Positions 35,700 through 45,863 of a stretch of DNA of 47,259 bases are shown here, in pieces (the stretch's first letter is position 1; the number at the start of each line of letters is the position of its first letter). Source of the stretch: Bacteroidales bacterium UBA3844 (GTDB taxonomy: Bacteria; Bacteroidota; Bacteroidia; Bacteroidales; Paludibacteraceae); NCBI GenBank assembly GCA_002392915.1, contig DGHQ01000034.1, forward strand, positions 1-47,259, read 5' to 3'. Below the pieces are notes generated by a model that did no database searches, was not told the DNA's origin, and saw nothing but the letters and a program-made list of their open reading frames with translations. The translations under genes were made by a program, and so were the position numbers.

Positions 35700-37811
35700 T
35701 TAATAGAAGTTTGATCTATTATCGCTAACATCTGCATCTTTACGTAGAGACTCATACATACGGTTTGCAACCATACCCTTAAGGTCTCTGTTAAGCATCT
35801 GAATGTTTGCCTTTGAGTTAGAAGGGTTTTCGTTAAGAACCTTAACCTTGTAAACTCCCATTTCACCAACGATAGCGTCGCTTACTGCGTCAACAGGAAG
35901 TGCTGAAATTGCAGCTACCAATTTAGGTTCACGTCCGATACCAGAAACTCCATCTCTCATGAAATTTACATTTACTGTATCTGCGTTTGAGAAGTTGTCC
36001 TCTTTAGCTAGCTCTTCAGCAAATTTCTTAGCACATGCTTCGTTTTTAGCTCTTCTTAAAACTTGATTTGATACGTATTCTTCAGATAGTGGAGCGTATT
36101 CACCGTCAACTGCATTGACAAGAGTTCCAACGATGTAAGAGTCGCCTACCTCAAATACTCCTGAAACATCACCAACTTCGTGGCTCCATGCCCATTTGAT
36201 AATGTCACGAGTGTTGCTCTGACCTAGGAATTGGATATATGGGTCATTCTCGCCAAGTGGAGTTAGGTGTGTGATGTCCAAGCCCTGTGAGTCAGCATTA
36301 GCGATGAATTTATCTTTTGTATTGTTGTCGATGATAAACTTATTTGCTGCGTTATACATATCTGTATATGTGTCTGTGCTTGGCTCAAGCTTTGATCCGT
36401 AAACAAGGATCTTTGCCTTTCTGACAGGTGTAGTCAAGTTGTTAACCTTAACGATAAATGTCATTTGGTTTTCTGGCATATCGAATGTGAAGATATCACC
36501 TTTCTTTGCACCACCAAATACCTTTGCGTCAAAGTCGTCAGTTCCCAATGGGAATCCTTCCTTCACCCAACCGATTTCGCCACCTTTATCTGCTGTGTTC
36601 TTGTCAAGAGAGTGTTTTGCAGCCAAATCCTCGAATTTTTCACCGTTGCTCAAGCATTTGTTGATGCTGTCTGCCTTTTGTTTTACCTCATCTTTAGTGG
36701 CAGCTGCCAAGACAATCAAACTGATGTTTGCAGAGTCTGGAGCCATCTTAACGTCGTCCATTTTTCTTGCGACCATGAAATCGCCTCCTTCAAAGATCAC
36801 GTCTGATACTGAATCTTTCTTTGCGTTGAACGCGAAAGTTTGGAATGCAGACTCAATGTCTTTTTCAGAGCGGAAGAAATTGTTGTATGTGAAAACTGAA
36901 GATGGATCAGAGAAAATGATTTTTAGATCAGCTTCGTCAGCATTCTTGATTTGTTCTTTCATCTCTTCCATGCCTGCTTTTGCATCTTCATAGTCCTGCT
37001 GTGAAGGTTTTACGTTGAAAATGATTGCGTCTACTGCTCTGTAACCACCGTTGTTCAAAGCAAAGTATTGCTTTTTCATCTTCTCATACATGTTTTTCTT
37101 CTCTGTGTCAGAGACTTCGATGTCGTTGCTTGCTGGAGAGTATGATTTCTTGATCACAACAGCACTTTTGTCATTTGCTGATATACTGTCCATCAAGTTT
37201 ACAATTGCTGCAGGGTATGAAACTGCGCTGCTTACAAGGTTGGCAAGTTTGTCGTTGGCAAGCTGAGACTTGATTTGTCCTTCCCAATATGCCCACTGTG
37301 CCTTCAACTGCTGCTGTTGAGCTTTTTGATTTTCATCCAAAGATTCCTCAGGTCTGCTGATGTACTGAAGAAATGCGGAAACCTGTGATGGGTTGAATCT
37401 TCCACTCTGGTCTCTGAACAATGGAATGCTCATTAGCATTGGATGGTTTGCTGAAGACACCAAATCGCTGATCTCTTCGTTTGTCACTGCCATTCCAATT
37501 TCTTCCATTTCACTCTCAATAAGAGCGTCGTTGATGAACTTGTTCCATACGAAGTTGCGTATCTCGCCTTCGTGTGGGGCTTGTTGTCCAGCGTATTGCT
37601 GTTTGATGATTTCGCTGAACTCTTTTTCTTTTTCGTTGAAATCCACTATGGAAATCTCTTTTCCATTAACGCTTCCGACGATGCTTCTCTCTCTTCCTAT
37701 GATAGACGAAGTGCTTGTTAGCAAGTCTCCTACCACAAAAGCCGCCAATGCCACTGCTACAATTCCAATAAGCAGAGTGGCGTGGTTTCTGATGTTCTGT
37801 AAAGCTGCCAT
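35700..37811 (-). CDS. Membrane-anchored peptidyl-prolyl isomerase (PpiD/SurA-like)
   Basis: A 703-residue protein with one N-terminal transmembrane segment at ~12-31, then a SurA-N-like chaperone region (VNGKEISIVDFNEKEKEF) and parvulin-type rotamase sequence around 350-460 (LAAKHSLDKNTADKGGEIGW). It would fold outer membrane proteins as they leave the inner membrane. It stands next to genes for LPS export and an outer membrane protein. A TATATTTG at 37857-37864 (minus strand) may be its -7 element. Confidence 0.88.
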   Translation of the reverse strand: MAALQNIRNHATLLIGIVAVALAAFVVGDLLTSTSSIIGRERSIVGSVNGKEISIVDFNEKEKEFSEIIKQQYAGQQAPHEGEIRNFVWNKFINDALIESEMEEIGMAVTNEEISDLVSSANHPMLMSIPLFRDQSGRFNPSQVSAFLQYISRPEESLDENQKAQQQQLKAQWAYWEGQIKSQLANDKLANLVSSAVSYPAAIVNLMDSISANDKSAVVIKKSYSPASNDIEVSDTEKKNMYEKMKKQYFALNNGGYRAVDAIIFNVKPSQQDYEDAKAGMEEMKEQIKNADEADLKIIFSDPSSVFTYNNFFRSEKDIESAFQTFAFNAKKDSVSDVIFEGGDFMVARKMDDVKMAPDSANISLIVLAAATKDEVKQKADSINKCLSNGEKFEDLAAKHSLDKNTADKGGEIGWVKEGFPLGTDDFDAKVFGGAKKGDIFTFDMPENQMTFIVKVNNLTTPVRKAKILVYGSKLEPSTDTYTDMYNAANKFIIDNNTKDKFIANADSQGLDITHLTPLGENDPYIQFLGQSNTRDIIKWAWSHEVGDVSGVFEVGDSYIVGTLVNAVDGEYAPLSEEYVSNQVLRRAKNEACAKKFAEELAKEDNFSNADTVNVNFMRDGVSGIGREPKLVAAISALPVDAVSDAIVGEMGVYKVKVLNENPSNSKANIQMLNRDLKGMVANRMYESLRKDADVSDNRSNFY

Positions 37812-37856
37812 TTAAGTTTTATAGTTTTTTTATTATTATTCGTACAAAAAACGACG

Positions 37857-37864
37857 CAAATATA
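37857..37864 (-). promoter_or_regulatory. Candidate -7 element of the ppiD-like gene
   Basis: TATATTTG on the minus strand matches TAnnTTTG, 45 nt before the start codon, but no -33 TTTG is seen at the right distance. Confidence 0.35.
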
Positions 37865-37878
37865 ATAAATAATATTCT

Positions 37879-39021
37879 TTAATTTGCGTTTGACACTCTC
37901 AATTTTACTAAATCTATCTTTGTTGTCTCAACTTTGATCACTTCGAAGTTGTATTTTTTGCCTATTTTGATGAATTCACCTTTTTTAGGCAATATGTTGT
38001 GATGGGTCAGAATCAGTCCGGCGATGGTTTCGTAATCTGGAGATGTCGGTAAATCCAAACCGAATTTTTCGTTTGTCTCTTCTACTTCAAGTCTGCCAGA
38101 AATCAAATACTCTTCGTTGCTGATTTTCTTTTGTACATACTCATCTTCGTTGTCGTATTCATCTTCGATTTCTCCGAAAATTTCTTCCATCAGGTCTTCC
38201 ATTGTGATGATTCCTGCTGTGCCTCCGAATTCATCAACTACCAAAGCCAGGCTTTTTTTCTGTTTTTGCAGCACCTTCAGTAGTTTGTTGGCTGCCATCT
38301 CTTCCGACACTACAATGATTGGATTCAGAATGTCTGATATCTCTGATGGCTTGTCGAATATGTCTGAAGAGTGGACGTATCCAATGATACAGTCGATATT
38401 GTCTTTGTAGACTAATATTCTTGAGTAGTTGGTCGAAATGAAAAGCTTTTTTAGCTCGTCGACGCTGCTTCCCACTTCTATTGCTGTGATTTCTGTTCGT
38501 GGAACTATACAGTTTTTTAGTTTTAGAGAAGACAAATCCAAAGCGTTTTGGAATATCTCAACTTCATTCTCAGCTTTTTCATTTGTCGTTGTTGAGCAAT
38601 TGTTTAGCTCATAACTTCTGTTTGTGCTAATCTCGTATTCTGAATTTTTGAATAGTCTGGCGATAGGGTACGCTGTCAGATGAAATACTCTAGAAACTGA
38701 TTCTATTGCTTCATTTGGTAATTTGGCAATATTGCTCAATCGAAGGATTATCTCTGATGCCACGAATATTCCTAAAAATGTCGGGAATACTATGTATATA
38801 TTGTATTCGCTGGCTGCTATGTATGCACAACAGATGGCTGCTGCAAGATTTGAGACACGTAGGCCGGCTTTGAATGTTTTTACTTTTGTTGCAGAATAAC
38901 TTGCAAACCCGGATTTCGCCTGGTCGTCACTAAATTCAATTTTGTTTTTGTATGCACTTATAAAATTGAACTCTATAAGGTATGTCGCAAGTAATATGAG
39001 TGCTATTATGCCTGTCCACAT
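37879..39021 (-). CDS. CBS/CorC-domain membrane protein (hemolysin/GldE-like)
   Basis: A 380-residue protein: about three hydrophobic segments in the first ~110 residues (a shortened CNNM-like region), a pair of CBS domains at ~170-295 (GYVHSSDIFD, VVDEFGGTAGIITMEDL), and a CorC-type C-terminal domain at ~305-378. Full CNNM proteins have a longer DUF21 domain. Members act in Mg2+ or Co2+ handling, and GldE relatives in gliding bacteria. The lptC stop is 2 nt upstream, so the two share a transcript. Confidence 0.82.
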   Translation of the reverse strand: MWTGIIALILLATYLIEFNFISAYKNKIEFSDDQAKSGFASYSATKVKTFKAGLRVSNLAAAICCAYIAASEYNIYIVFPTFLGIFVASEIILRLSNIAKLPNEAIESVSRVFHLTAYPIARLFKNSEYEISTNRSYELNNCSTTTNEKAENEVEIFQNALDLSSLKLKNCIVPRTEITAIEVGSSVDELKKLFISTNYSRILVYKDNIDCIIGYVHSSDIFDKPSEISDILNPIIVVSEEMAANKLLKVLQKQKKSLALVVDEFGGTAGIITMEDLMEEIFGEIEDEYDNEDEYVQKKISNEEYLISGRLEVEETNEKFGLDLPTSPDYETIAGLILTHHNILPKKGEFIKIGKKYNFEVIKVETTKIDLVKLRVSNAN

Positions 39022-39023
39022 AA

Positions 39024-39635
39024 TTATTCTTTTTCTTTTTGAGGCTCGTCGTTCTTTTTCTCTTCAATAGGAAATATTCCTTCTGGTTTTTTGATTGTGT
39101 AGTTTGTGAACGACTGATTTGATTCAAAACCACGACCTGTGATGATTCTTTTATCTTGTGTGATTTTGATTTTTTCTTTTGAATAGACTCTTTTTTCTTT
39201 CTGATTCCAGAACAGTTGGTCAGTCTCGAAATATTCACCTTTGATGTTCTTGGATTTCACGCTGTCTCTTAAATCCCATAATTCCAAATCTGTATAGTAT
39301 TTGGCATATTTGGATGTGATCGACGCATCTGTTCCCATAGTGTCGTTAAGAGTTTCGAAGAACAATCCCTGAGGAAAGTACCAGTATGGTGTGTCTACTC
39401 TGTCGAATATGTACCACTCTTTAGTCTCCATTCTGTATTTTACAATTCCGGAGTCTGAGATTAGTGTATACACATCTTTCGCATATTGTCCTGCTACAGA
39501 ATCTCTTTCTATGGCGTCGGTTGTCTCAAGCTTGTCGTTATCGCATGAGACGAAAAATGAAAAAAAAGACACGATTGCCAAAGCAAATGCTTTGACAACC
39601 ATGCCTTTATGATTATGAATTACAATTTCTTGCAT
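39024..39635 (-). CDS. lptC: LPS export protein LptC
   Basis: A 203-residue protein of the periplasmic LptC family, which passes LPS from LptBFG to LptA. The N-terminus carries a hydrophobic run ending in FFVSC (Cys31), a lipobox. The body has the beta-jellyroll repeats of the Lpt fold (KYRMETKEWYIFD, GEYFETDQLFWNQKEKRVY, IITGRGFESNQSF). The annotated ATG overlaps the TPR gene stop by 1 nt (TAATG). Met12 at 39602 is an alternative that better fits a signal peptide. Confidence 0.82.
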   Translation of the reverse strand: MQEIVIHNHKGMVVKAFALAIVSFFSFFVSCDNDKLETTDAIERDSVAGQYAKDVYTLISDSGIVKYRMETKEWYIFDRVDTPYWYFPQGLFFETLNDTMGTDASITSKYAKYYTDLELWDLRDSVKSKNIKGEYFETDQLFWNQKEKRVYSKEKIKITQDKRIITGRGFESNQSFTNYTIKKPEGIFPIEEKKNDEPQKEKE

Positions 39636-40978
39636 TATCTAACAGTTGTTGTCTCTCCAATCCAACCTGGAACTTTGTAAGAACCGCCCTTGATACCTCT
39701 CATAAACAATTCTGACTTGTCTGGGAATTGTTTTTTGTAAGAAGCGATCAAACTGTTTGCCTGGCTTGCCAACGATGGATCAACCGCCTTTGCTTTCTCT
39801 AACTTGTCTACCGCAGCCCAGTAAGCTGTCTTCTGGATAACAGGATCGTCGTCGATTGATGCAAAACCATATGCGTATGCGTATGCAATCATTATGTATG
39901 CCTGTCCAGCACTTGGGTCCATAGCAAGTGCCGACTGTGCGTTAGAACGGCAAGCCTGGAAATTCTTCTGAGACAAGTAGATGTTTGCGATATTTAGATA
40001 ATAGTCGCTTTTTACACTTTTGCTAGTCTCAAGCTTGATAGCTTCCTGAAGATACTGGATCGCCTTGCTGTTGTCTTTCTTTGATATTGCCTGTGCAGCC
40101 ATACCTGCTGCAGATGCTGCAGTCGGTTCGATAGCGTGCAAATAAGCAGATCCCTTGAAGTATACAGCAGACTCTTTACAGTCAGCAATACGGTAAAGCT
40201 TCAATACGTCGTTCAAGAATGCCTTGTCATTCTTGTTTGCCTCAATCTTAGAAGCGTATGCCTTATCAAGAGTTCCACATTCTGCGGCTCCAGAACGTGC
40301 GAATACTCTGTTAACAACACCGATAGATGCGTCGAATGTAGAGTCGTTGGCAGCAGCTGCTGTCATCATAGGCATGATCTTCATGTAGTCGGCGATATAC
40401 AAATCTCTGTTTACATTCGGATTTGCTTTGTATATACCGTCTGACAAAATGAAGTACTGCTGGAATACCTGTGGCTCATTTTTCTCTCCACCTTTCTCTA
40501 TAGCTTCCTTCAACCATCCGTATGCTTTCTGCTTTGTGGCATCGTTAGTCAATGTTGGAGCATAGTTGATGTAGTCGAACGACTTACGTCCAAGAATGTA
40601 ATAAGTAGGATATTTCTTTACGTTTCCAAAATACTTGATTCTCAAATCGTAAAGATTCATCAGTTCCTCAAACAATGCTTTCTTCTTGTTGACATCCTTC
40701 TCGTTTTCGATCTCCCACTTCAACATGAACGCACCGTCTGTATAAGCACGCTGAGTAGCTCTTGGACACTCTGTTGTGATTGTTTTCCAAGACTCATGCA
40801 TATCTTTGTAGTTTTTCTGTTTAGCAAAGTTCTGGAACAATGATACGCTTGACACACATCTTACACTGTCCTCTCCTGTTCCAAACTTTGAATTTGGAGT
40901 GTTCACTCCTAACTCTGCCATCGTTGGCACACTCATTGCTATGCCTAATGAAGCTAGAATTAATGATTTTGTATTCAT
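39635..40978 (-). CDS. Secreted tetratricopeptide-repeat protein
   Basis: A 447-residue protein with a signal peptide (MNTKSLILASLGIAMSVPTMA) and helical repeats, including a clear TPR pair near the C-terminal half (SKAIQYLQEAIKLE, NFQACRSNAQSALAMDPSAGQAY). It is a conserved Bacteroidales gene between an outer membrane protein and lptC, suggesting a role in envelope assembly. That role is inferred from position. The frame is open back to 41044, but the signal peptide supports 40978. Confidence 0.8.
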   Translation of the reverse strand: MNTKSLILASLGIAMSVPTMAELGVNTPNSKFGTGEDSVRCVSSVSLFQNFAKQKNYKDMHESWKTITTECPRATQRAYTDGAFMLKWEIENEKDVNKKKALFEELMNLYDLRIKYFGNVKKYPTYYILGRKSFDYINYAPTLTNDATKQKAYGWLKEAIEKGGEKNEPQVFQQYFILSDGIYKANPNVNRDLYIADYMKIMPMMTAAAANDSTFDASIGVVNRVFARSGAAECGTLDKAYASKIEANKNDKAFLNDVLKLYRIADCKESAVYFKGSAYLHAIEPTAASAAGMAAQAISKKDNSKAIQYLQEAIKLETSKSVKSDYYLNIANIYLSQKNFQACRSNAQSALAMDPSAGQAYIMIAYAYAYGFASIDDDPVIQKTAYWAAVDKLEKAKAVDPSLASQANSLIASYKKQFPDKSELFMRGIKGGSYKVPGWIGETTTVR

Positions 40979-41016
40979 TTCCCTAATTTTTTGATGTTTC
41001 AACTTGTTTTCGCCGC

Positions 41017-42276
41017 TTATTCTAGTCTGCGACGTACGAACCATTTTTCATTAAGAGTCGCATTTAGCACGAATCTTAAGAATCTGTCACTCATCATATC
41101 TTTGTCGCTGAGTGTGGTGAATCCATATTCTACAGTGAAGTTGATCACTGTTGGATTTAGACCTCGTTTAAGTGGAAAACCGAAACCAGCAGTGATCAGG
41201 TTTTCTCTGTTTGTGTCGCCATGTACTTTGTAATATGTGTTGGCTGTCGAGAATCCCCATCTGTAAGCTACTCTGTTAAAGTATTTCTTACTCATGCTGT
41301 TTGGACGAAGCTCCGCTCCTAAGTTCAGCTTTCTTCGGTCTTCAAACACTTTTTCTCCAAAATATTCTGCGTCGCTCCATTTCTGGATTTTATAGTCGAC
41401 GCCAATAGTCCACCTGTTTTTGAATTTATATGATGCTCCGAATCCCAATGTGAACGGCAATTCAAAAGCACTATCATATTCTTTTGTTAATGTGTCAATG
41501 CCAGTCGTGACAATCGTTTTGCTTGCATCTGCGTTCAATTTGTTTTTTGGCTCAAATGTCGCACCTAGCACCACTGATTTATCTTCACCTGTCTCTATCT
41601 CATATTGTGCTCCAAAACTTATTGAAAAGTCATGGATGTCTATCAAATTCGACTGAAGTGTCGGATGATAGAAATTCTTGTTCTTGGAATTGTTAAATAA
41701 GACCTGACTTTGTGTCGTTATGTCTCCAAACAAGAATTTAAGGTTGCATCCGAATGAGAATGGCTTCCATGGCTTGAATCCCAAACCGACAATGACTTGG
41801 TTGATTCCGCCTTCTCCTGAATAGGCGTCAACTGATTTGTCATCATTGTTGACTCCTATTTCCTTCTCAGAATCTGAGTAGTTGTAGCCAACAATAGAGT
41901 AGGGCTCTATGCCTAACGCTATACCCATCCAATTCTTGATGGGGATTTGCAGCCCTATTCTTTCCAAATTTCCAGAAAAATCACTGCTCTTTGAATCCCC
42001 GCTGGAATAAAAAGATGATCTGAGTGATGCTCCGACTTCAAATCTGAAATTGAGTGAATCGATAGCTGTATATGTCGCAGGATTGCCGAAGTTTGTGTGT
42101 TGGTTGTCACGAAGTCCGATTGACAAACCTCCCATTCCTCGCCCTTGTGCAGACGTTCCATCTACCAGTGATCCGTATCCATATCTGGAGTAGGGTGAAC
42201 TGGTGCTATTCTGACCTGTAGCGGCTATTGCTGTGCCAAGACAAAGCAGCGCGCTTATGATTATTCCTTTTGACAT
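41017..42276 (-). CDS. Outer membrane beta-barrel protein (FadL/PorV-like)
   Basis: A 419-residue protein with a signal peptide (CLGTAIAATGQ) and alternating beta strands to the C-terminus. The opening after cleavage, SPYSRYGYGSLVDGTSAQGRGMGG, then NFGNPATYTAID, is typical of the Bacteroidota outer-membrane family distantly related to FadL or PorV. Ligand unknown. Its start overlaps the end of coaX by 16 nt. Confidence 0.82.
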   Translation of the reverse strand: MSKGIIISALLCLGTAIAATGQNSTSSPYSRYGYGSLVDGTSAQGRGMGGLSIGLRDNQHTNFGNPATYTAIDSLNFRFEVGASLRSSFYSSGDSKSSDFSGNLERIGLQIPIKNWMGIALGIEPYSIVGYNYSDSEKEIGVNNDDKSVDAYSGEGGINQVIVGLGFKPWKPFSFGCNLKFLFGDITTQSQVLFNNSKNKNFYHPTLQSNLIDIHDFSISFGAQYEIETGEDKSVVLGATFEPKNKLNADASKTIVTTGIDTLTKEYDSAFELPFTLGFGASYKFKNRWTIGVDYKIQKWSDAEYFGEKVFEDRRKLNLGAELRPNSMSKKYFNRVAYRWGFSTANTYYKVHGDTNRENLITAGFGFPLKRGLNPTVINFTVEYGFTTLSDKDMMSDRFLRFVLNATLNEKWFVRRRLE

Positions 42277-42995
42277 TTATCGTTTAATATTCTATTCAAT
42301 CCAATCCTTAACAGATTTTCTTTTGCAAATATCTTAATTTTTATGTTGCTTTCAAAGTATTTTGAGCCTCCACCCGTTAAAAAAACTAAAAGTTTTGGAA
42401 ATTTTTTGCTTAATCTGCGGTATGACCCCTCTATTTCATGCAAAATGCCACTGTAGCAGCCTGAATATATGGCTGTCTGTGTGTCGTCTCCAATCTCTTT
42501 CCATTCGGTGTTTATATCCACTTGTGGTAGTTTTGCGGTGAATGTGTGGAGTGCGTTGAGTCGCATCTGCATTCCCGGTGCTATATTGCCTCCGAGATAT
42601 TCTCCTTTGCTGACGATGTCATATGTGATGGCTGTGCCGACGTCGATCACTAAAATGTTTGCATCTTTCCCAGCGATCGAATATGCTCCCACACATGCTG
42701 CGAGTCTGTCCATCCCTAGGGTGTTGGGCGTGCGGTATTTGTTTATCAGAGGAACTTCCGTTTCATGTGTCAGCTGGATGAAGTCGACGGAATGACTCAC
42801 GTCTGCTATCAAATCTTCATTCCCGCCTCTTACACTGCTATAAATTGTGTGTCTGACATTATGTCTCTTGATGATTTCTGCAACTTCTTTGGCATCGTAG
42901 TCTTTGCTTTCATATAGCGCGACTTCGTTGTTGCTTCCTTCTTCAAACACTCCATATTTAATATGTGTGTTGCCTTCGTCTATAATCAGATTCAT
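42261..42995 (-). CDS. coaX: Type III pantothenate kinase CoaX
   Basis: A 244-residue protein of the ASKHA fold that phosphorylates pantothenate in the first step of coenzyme A synthesis. Motifs: DEGNTHIKYGVFE at ~6-18 (phosphate-binding), TPNTLGMDRLA in the middle, and VIDVGTAITYDIV. The gene heads the envelope operon coaX-OMP-TPR-lptC-CBS. Confidence 0.93.
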   Translation of the reverse strand: MNLIIDEGNTHIKYGVFEEGSNNEVALYESKDYDAKEVAEIIKRHNVRHTIYSSVRGGNEDLIADVSHSVDFIQLTHETEVPLINKYRTPNTLGMDRLAACVGAYSIAGKDANILVIDVGTAITYDIVSKGEYLGGNIAPGMQMRLNALHTFTAKLPQVDINTEWKEIGDDTQTAIYSGCYSGILHEIEGSYRRLSKKFPKLLVFLTGGGSKYFESNIKIKIFAKENLLRIGLNRILNDKCQKE

Positions 42996-43027
42996 CTTTT
43001 CTGACTTTTTGCCTGATCGTGGTCTAT

Positions 43028-43065
43028 AAAAAAATGACAGACTATTTCTAATCTGTCATTTTTTT
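43028..43065 (-). terminator. Intrinsic terminator of the WG-repeat gene
   Basis: Arms 43028-43041 and 43052-43065 pair over 14 bp with a 10-nt loop. A7 and T7 tracts flank the GC part, so it can act in both directions. It lies 20 nt after the WG-repeat gene on the minus strand. Confidence 0.85.
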
Positions 43066-43085
43066 GACATTTGTTGTTTTGCTTT

Positions 43086-45788
43086 TTAATATTTCACTAC
43101 ACCGTATTTGTCGTTCTTCAATACGACTGCAGATTTGTCTTTTACACCTGTTATCTTGCCGTAGTTAGTGTAAAGTTTGATGTATCCATTCTTGTCGACC
43201 AATCCGAATTTGTTGTTCTTCTTGTTCTTGAATACACCGTTCTCATACAACTCGGAATTCTTTGGTAGGAATGGCACTCCGCTTTTGCTGAAGCACATCT
43301 TGTCTCCGTTAAGCTCTGCCTCCACAACCTTGCCGTCAAATGATGTGATCGACTGTGCGAATGGCACCACCACTTCAGAACCTGCTTTGTCCAAAACTCC
43401 ACATTTTCCGTTCGCATCCTTACATACGAAATAGTCGTTTGAAAGTTCTGTGATCTGGCGGTAGTATGGCTCAACCACAATTTTGCCGTCAGGGTTGATC
43501 AAACCAGTTTTTGCTGCGTTGAATATTCCCATTTCCGCTGTCTCAAACGCTGTGTATTTGTTTGAGAACTTTTTCAGACGGACCTCATCTTTGGTAGTCG
43601 TGACGATCTTGCCTGCTTTTACAATGACTCTTGTTGAAACTCCATTTTCAAATACGTTCAGTAGAATCACATCTGAAACCTTGCCTGAAAGAAGTTCGTC
43701 GCAGTCACCATCGATTGCATGGTTTGGATCAAGTATCTTTTCGTATTTAGCCTCCAACACTACCTGACCATAGTATAGAAGTCCTTTTTTGTCTCCACTT
43801 GTCACAACTGAATATCCGTTGCAGTATTTTGTCATGTCGTCGTAAGTCGGAGTGACACACTCTTTACCTCCTTGCAATGCGCATGCCTGACCTCCCTTGT
43901 TTACGATCAACATTCCGTTTGAAACTTCTTTGTCGATGCTTGAGAAGCCTGAGATAGTTCCGATTTTTCCAGTCTTGTCATACATATCGTAGCTTGATCC
44001 GTTAGCGTAGTAGATGATTCCACCGGCGCGAGTCACTTTATTGTTTTGGCTCTCAGGAACGCTTACGATTTCTTCTCCGGCTTTGTTGATGTAAATCCAC
44101 TTGCCAGCTTTCTTTACTTTTGCGATTCCCTCAGAGAAACATTCACCAAGTTCTTCATACTGAAGTTTGATGTTGGCGTGAGCTGGAGTCTTGTCTAGGA
44201 ATCCCCAGTTGCTTCCGACTTTGTAGGCAATCATTTTGTCTTCACCACCGCAATCTTTGTATTCGCTTAGAGCTGCACAGTAAAGGAATGCTCCTGTTGT
44301 ATCCATCCATCCTTCAGTGGAAGGGGATGTCTTGATGATCGCGATTCCATTCTGATCGTAGTAAGGCATCATGTCGTGGTTGATGCTTCCGATCAGCTCT
44401 CCGTCTGGATTGTAGATTCCGTATTTTTTTCCTTGGCGCACTTTGATGTATTTGCTGTCGATATCGTCAGCGTTACGCCACTGAACCTGGTCAAACTTCT
44501 CGTCGACTTTTGTGTTACCCTCTGGATCAACAATCACTAGTTTGCCTGCATCTGTCATCGCAACACCACCGTTTCTCAATACTTTGAATTTGAAAGGAGT
44601 TAATGATCCGGAAACGAATGGTTGGATCGCTGTCTTCTCTCCCTTGTAGCTCAATCCCCATAAATTGCCTTGCTTGAACGCAATGAAATTTTTTGAGATG
44701 ATGTCGATGTCGGATGCTGAAGTAGCTACGAAATCGAGGATTGTCGAACCGTTTGCTGGATTGATCACTCCCCATTTTCCGCCTTTCTTTGCAATCAACT
44801 TGCCGTCTGCTATGTCTGAGAAGTCATCGAACGAAGGTGCTACCAACTCTTTTCCTGTGAAATCCATGATTCCCCATTTGCCGAAATCATTCACAAGATA
44901 GTAGTTCTTCTTTGCGATTGAATCTTCCGCCAAACGGATGTTTTTGTATTTTGGCTCAACTTTCCAAGTCAGGTATTTTTGCAATTCTTCGATCTTACCC
45001 TCAAACTCTTTCACCTTCTTCTCCTCGTTTGGATACAGACCGATGAATTTTGCATACGAGTTGATGTTGTCGTTTGCCTTTGCTTCGTCGTAGCTCATCT
45101 GAAGCAAACCGCTTTGGATCTCAGACGCGTATTTCGAGTTAGGATATTTTTCCATGTACGACGCATAGGCATCCGCTGATTTTGGCAACTTCACGAATGC
45201 GATTGAGTCTCGCATGTTGATAGCCTTGTCTCTGTTAGGCGAATTTGGGTAGTCGAGAATGAATTTCTCCACGTCGCGCAAAGTTGCCCCTTTTAACGTT
45301 TTCTTGAAGATTATATCCTCCTTGCCTTTTTTTGCTTCTTCTAGGTAAGAACATGATTCACAAGTGCTTATGATTTTGTCGTACGCATCGACAGTCCCTT
45401 TGGACCTAGCATAGTCAAGCAAATTGGCTTCCACTTCCATACGCACCGTCTCCAAATCAAATTCAGCTTCACGCATACAATTCATAACTCGTTGATTTGT
45501 AACGTAATCACTGTATGAGATTCGTTTGTAAAAGTCGTACGCTTTTAGTGGATTATACTGTGGATTTTTCTTGCTATTATATGCTAAACATTCACTCAGC
45601 TGATACAAAAACTGGTCTGGCGAAGATGTTATTTTTATCTTCGAACGAGTCTTTAACGCACTTTCAATCTTGCCTTTTCTTAGCGTTTTGATCACATCAG
45701 TGATGTCTGATGCGGCATTTGCAACACTTAAGGTAAAAATGCTCAACATTAATGAAATCAACACTCTTTTCATCATAATTCTGTTCAT
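43086..45788 (-). CDS. WG-repeat protein with N-terminal helical repeats
   Basis: A 900-residue exported protein (signal peptide ending SVANA; Met5 or Met6 at 45776 or 45773 would also serve as the start). Residues ~25-270 are helical and resemble TPR or outer-membrane-lipoprotein assembly repeats (FILDYPNSPNRDKA, YMEKYPNSKYASEI). From ~275 there are about a dozen WG repeats (for example KWGIMDFTGKELV, GKWGVINPANG, NLWGLSYKGE, NWGFLDKT). Such repeats form beta propellers or blades of unknown function. A consensus promoter lies just upstream. Confidence 0.85.
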   Translation of the reverse strand: MNRIMMKRVLISLMLSIFTLSVANAASDITDVIKTLRKGKIESALKTRSKIKITSSPDQFLYQLSECLAYNSKKNPQYNPLKAYDFYKRISYSDYVTNQRVMNCMREAEFDLETVRMEVEANLLDYARSKGTVDAYDKIISTCESCSYLEEAKKGKEDIIFKKTLKGATLRDVEKFILDYPNSPNRDKAINMRDSIAFVKLPKSADAYASYMEKYPNSKYASEIQSGLLQMSYDEAKANDNINSYAKFIGLYPNEEKKVKEFEGKIEELQKYLTWKVEPKYKNIRLAEDSIAKKNYYLVNDFGKWGIMDFTGKELVAPSFDDFSDIADGKLIAKKGGKWGVINPANGSTILDFVATSASDIDIISKNFIAFKQGNLWGLSYKGEKTAIQPFVSGSLTPFKFKVLRNGGVAMTDAGKLVIVDPEGNTKVDEKFDQVQWRNADDIDSKYIKVRQGKKYGIYNPDGELIGSINHDMMPYYDQNGIAIIKTSPSTEGWMDTTGAFLYCAALSEYKDCGGEDKMIAYKVGSNWGFLDKTPAHANIKLQYEELGECFSEGIAKVKKAGKWIYINKAGEEIVSVPESQNNKVTRAGGIIYYANGSSYDMYDKTGKIGTISGFSSIDKEVSNGMLIVNKGGQACALQGGKECVTPTYDDMTKYCNGYSVVTSGDKKGLLYYGQVVLEAKYEKILDPNHAIDGDCDELLSGKVSDVILLNVFENGVSTRVIVKAGKIVTTTKDEVRLKKFSNKYTAFETAEMGIFNAAKTGLINPDGKIVVEPYYRQITELSNDYFVCKDANGKCGVLDKAGSEVVVPFAQSITSFDGKVVEAELNGDKMCFSKSGVPFLPKNSELYENGVFKNKKNNKFGLVDKNGYIKLYTNYGKITGVKDKSAVVLKNDKYGVVKY

Positions 45789-45807
45789 TTTTCAGTCAAA
45801 ATTTAGA

Positions 45808-45839
45808 CAAATATAAATTTTCAATATTGTTTTGGCAAA
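45808..45839 (-). promoter_or_regulatory. Promoter of the WG-repeat gene
   Basis: On the minus strand TTTG (45839-45836) and TATATTTG (45815-45808) are 20 nt apart, a full match to the Bacteroidota -33/-7 consensus, about 20 nt before the start codon. Confidence 0.75.
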
Positions 45840-45863
45840 GCTCTTTTTCTCTTTTTATGATAT

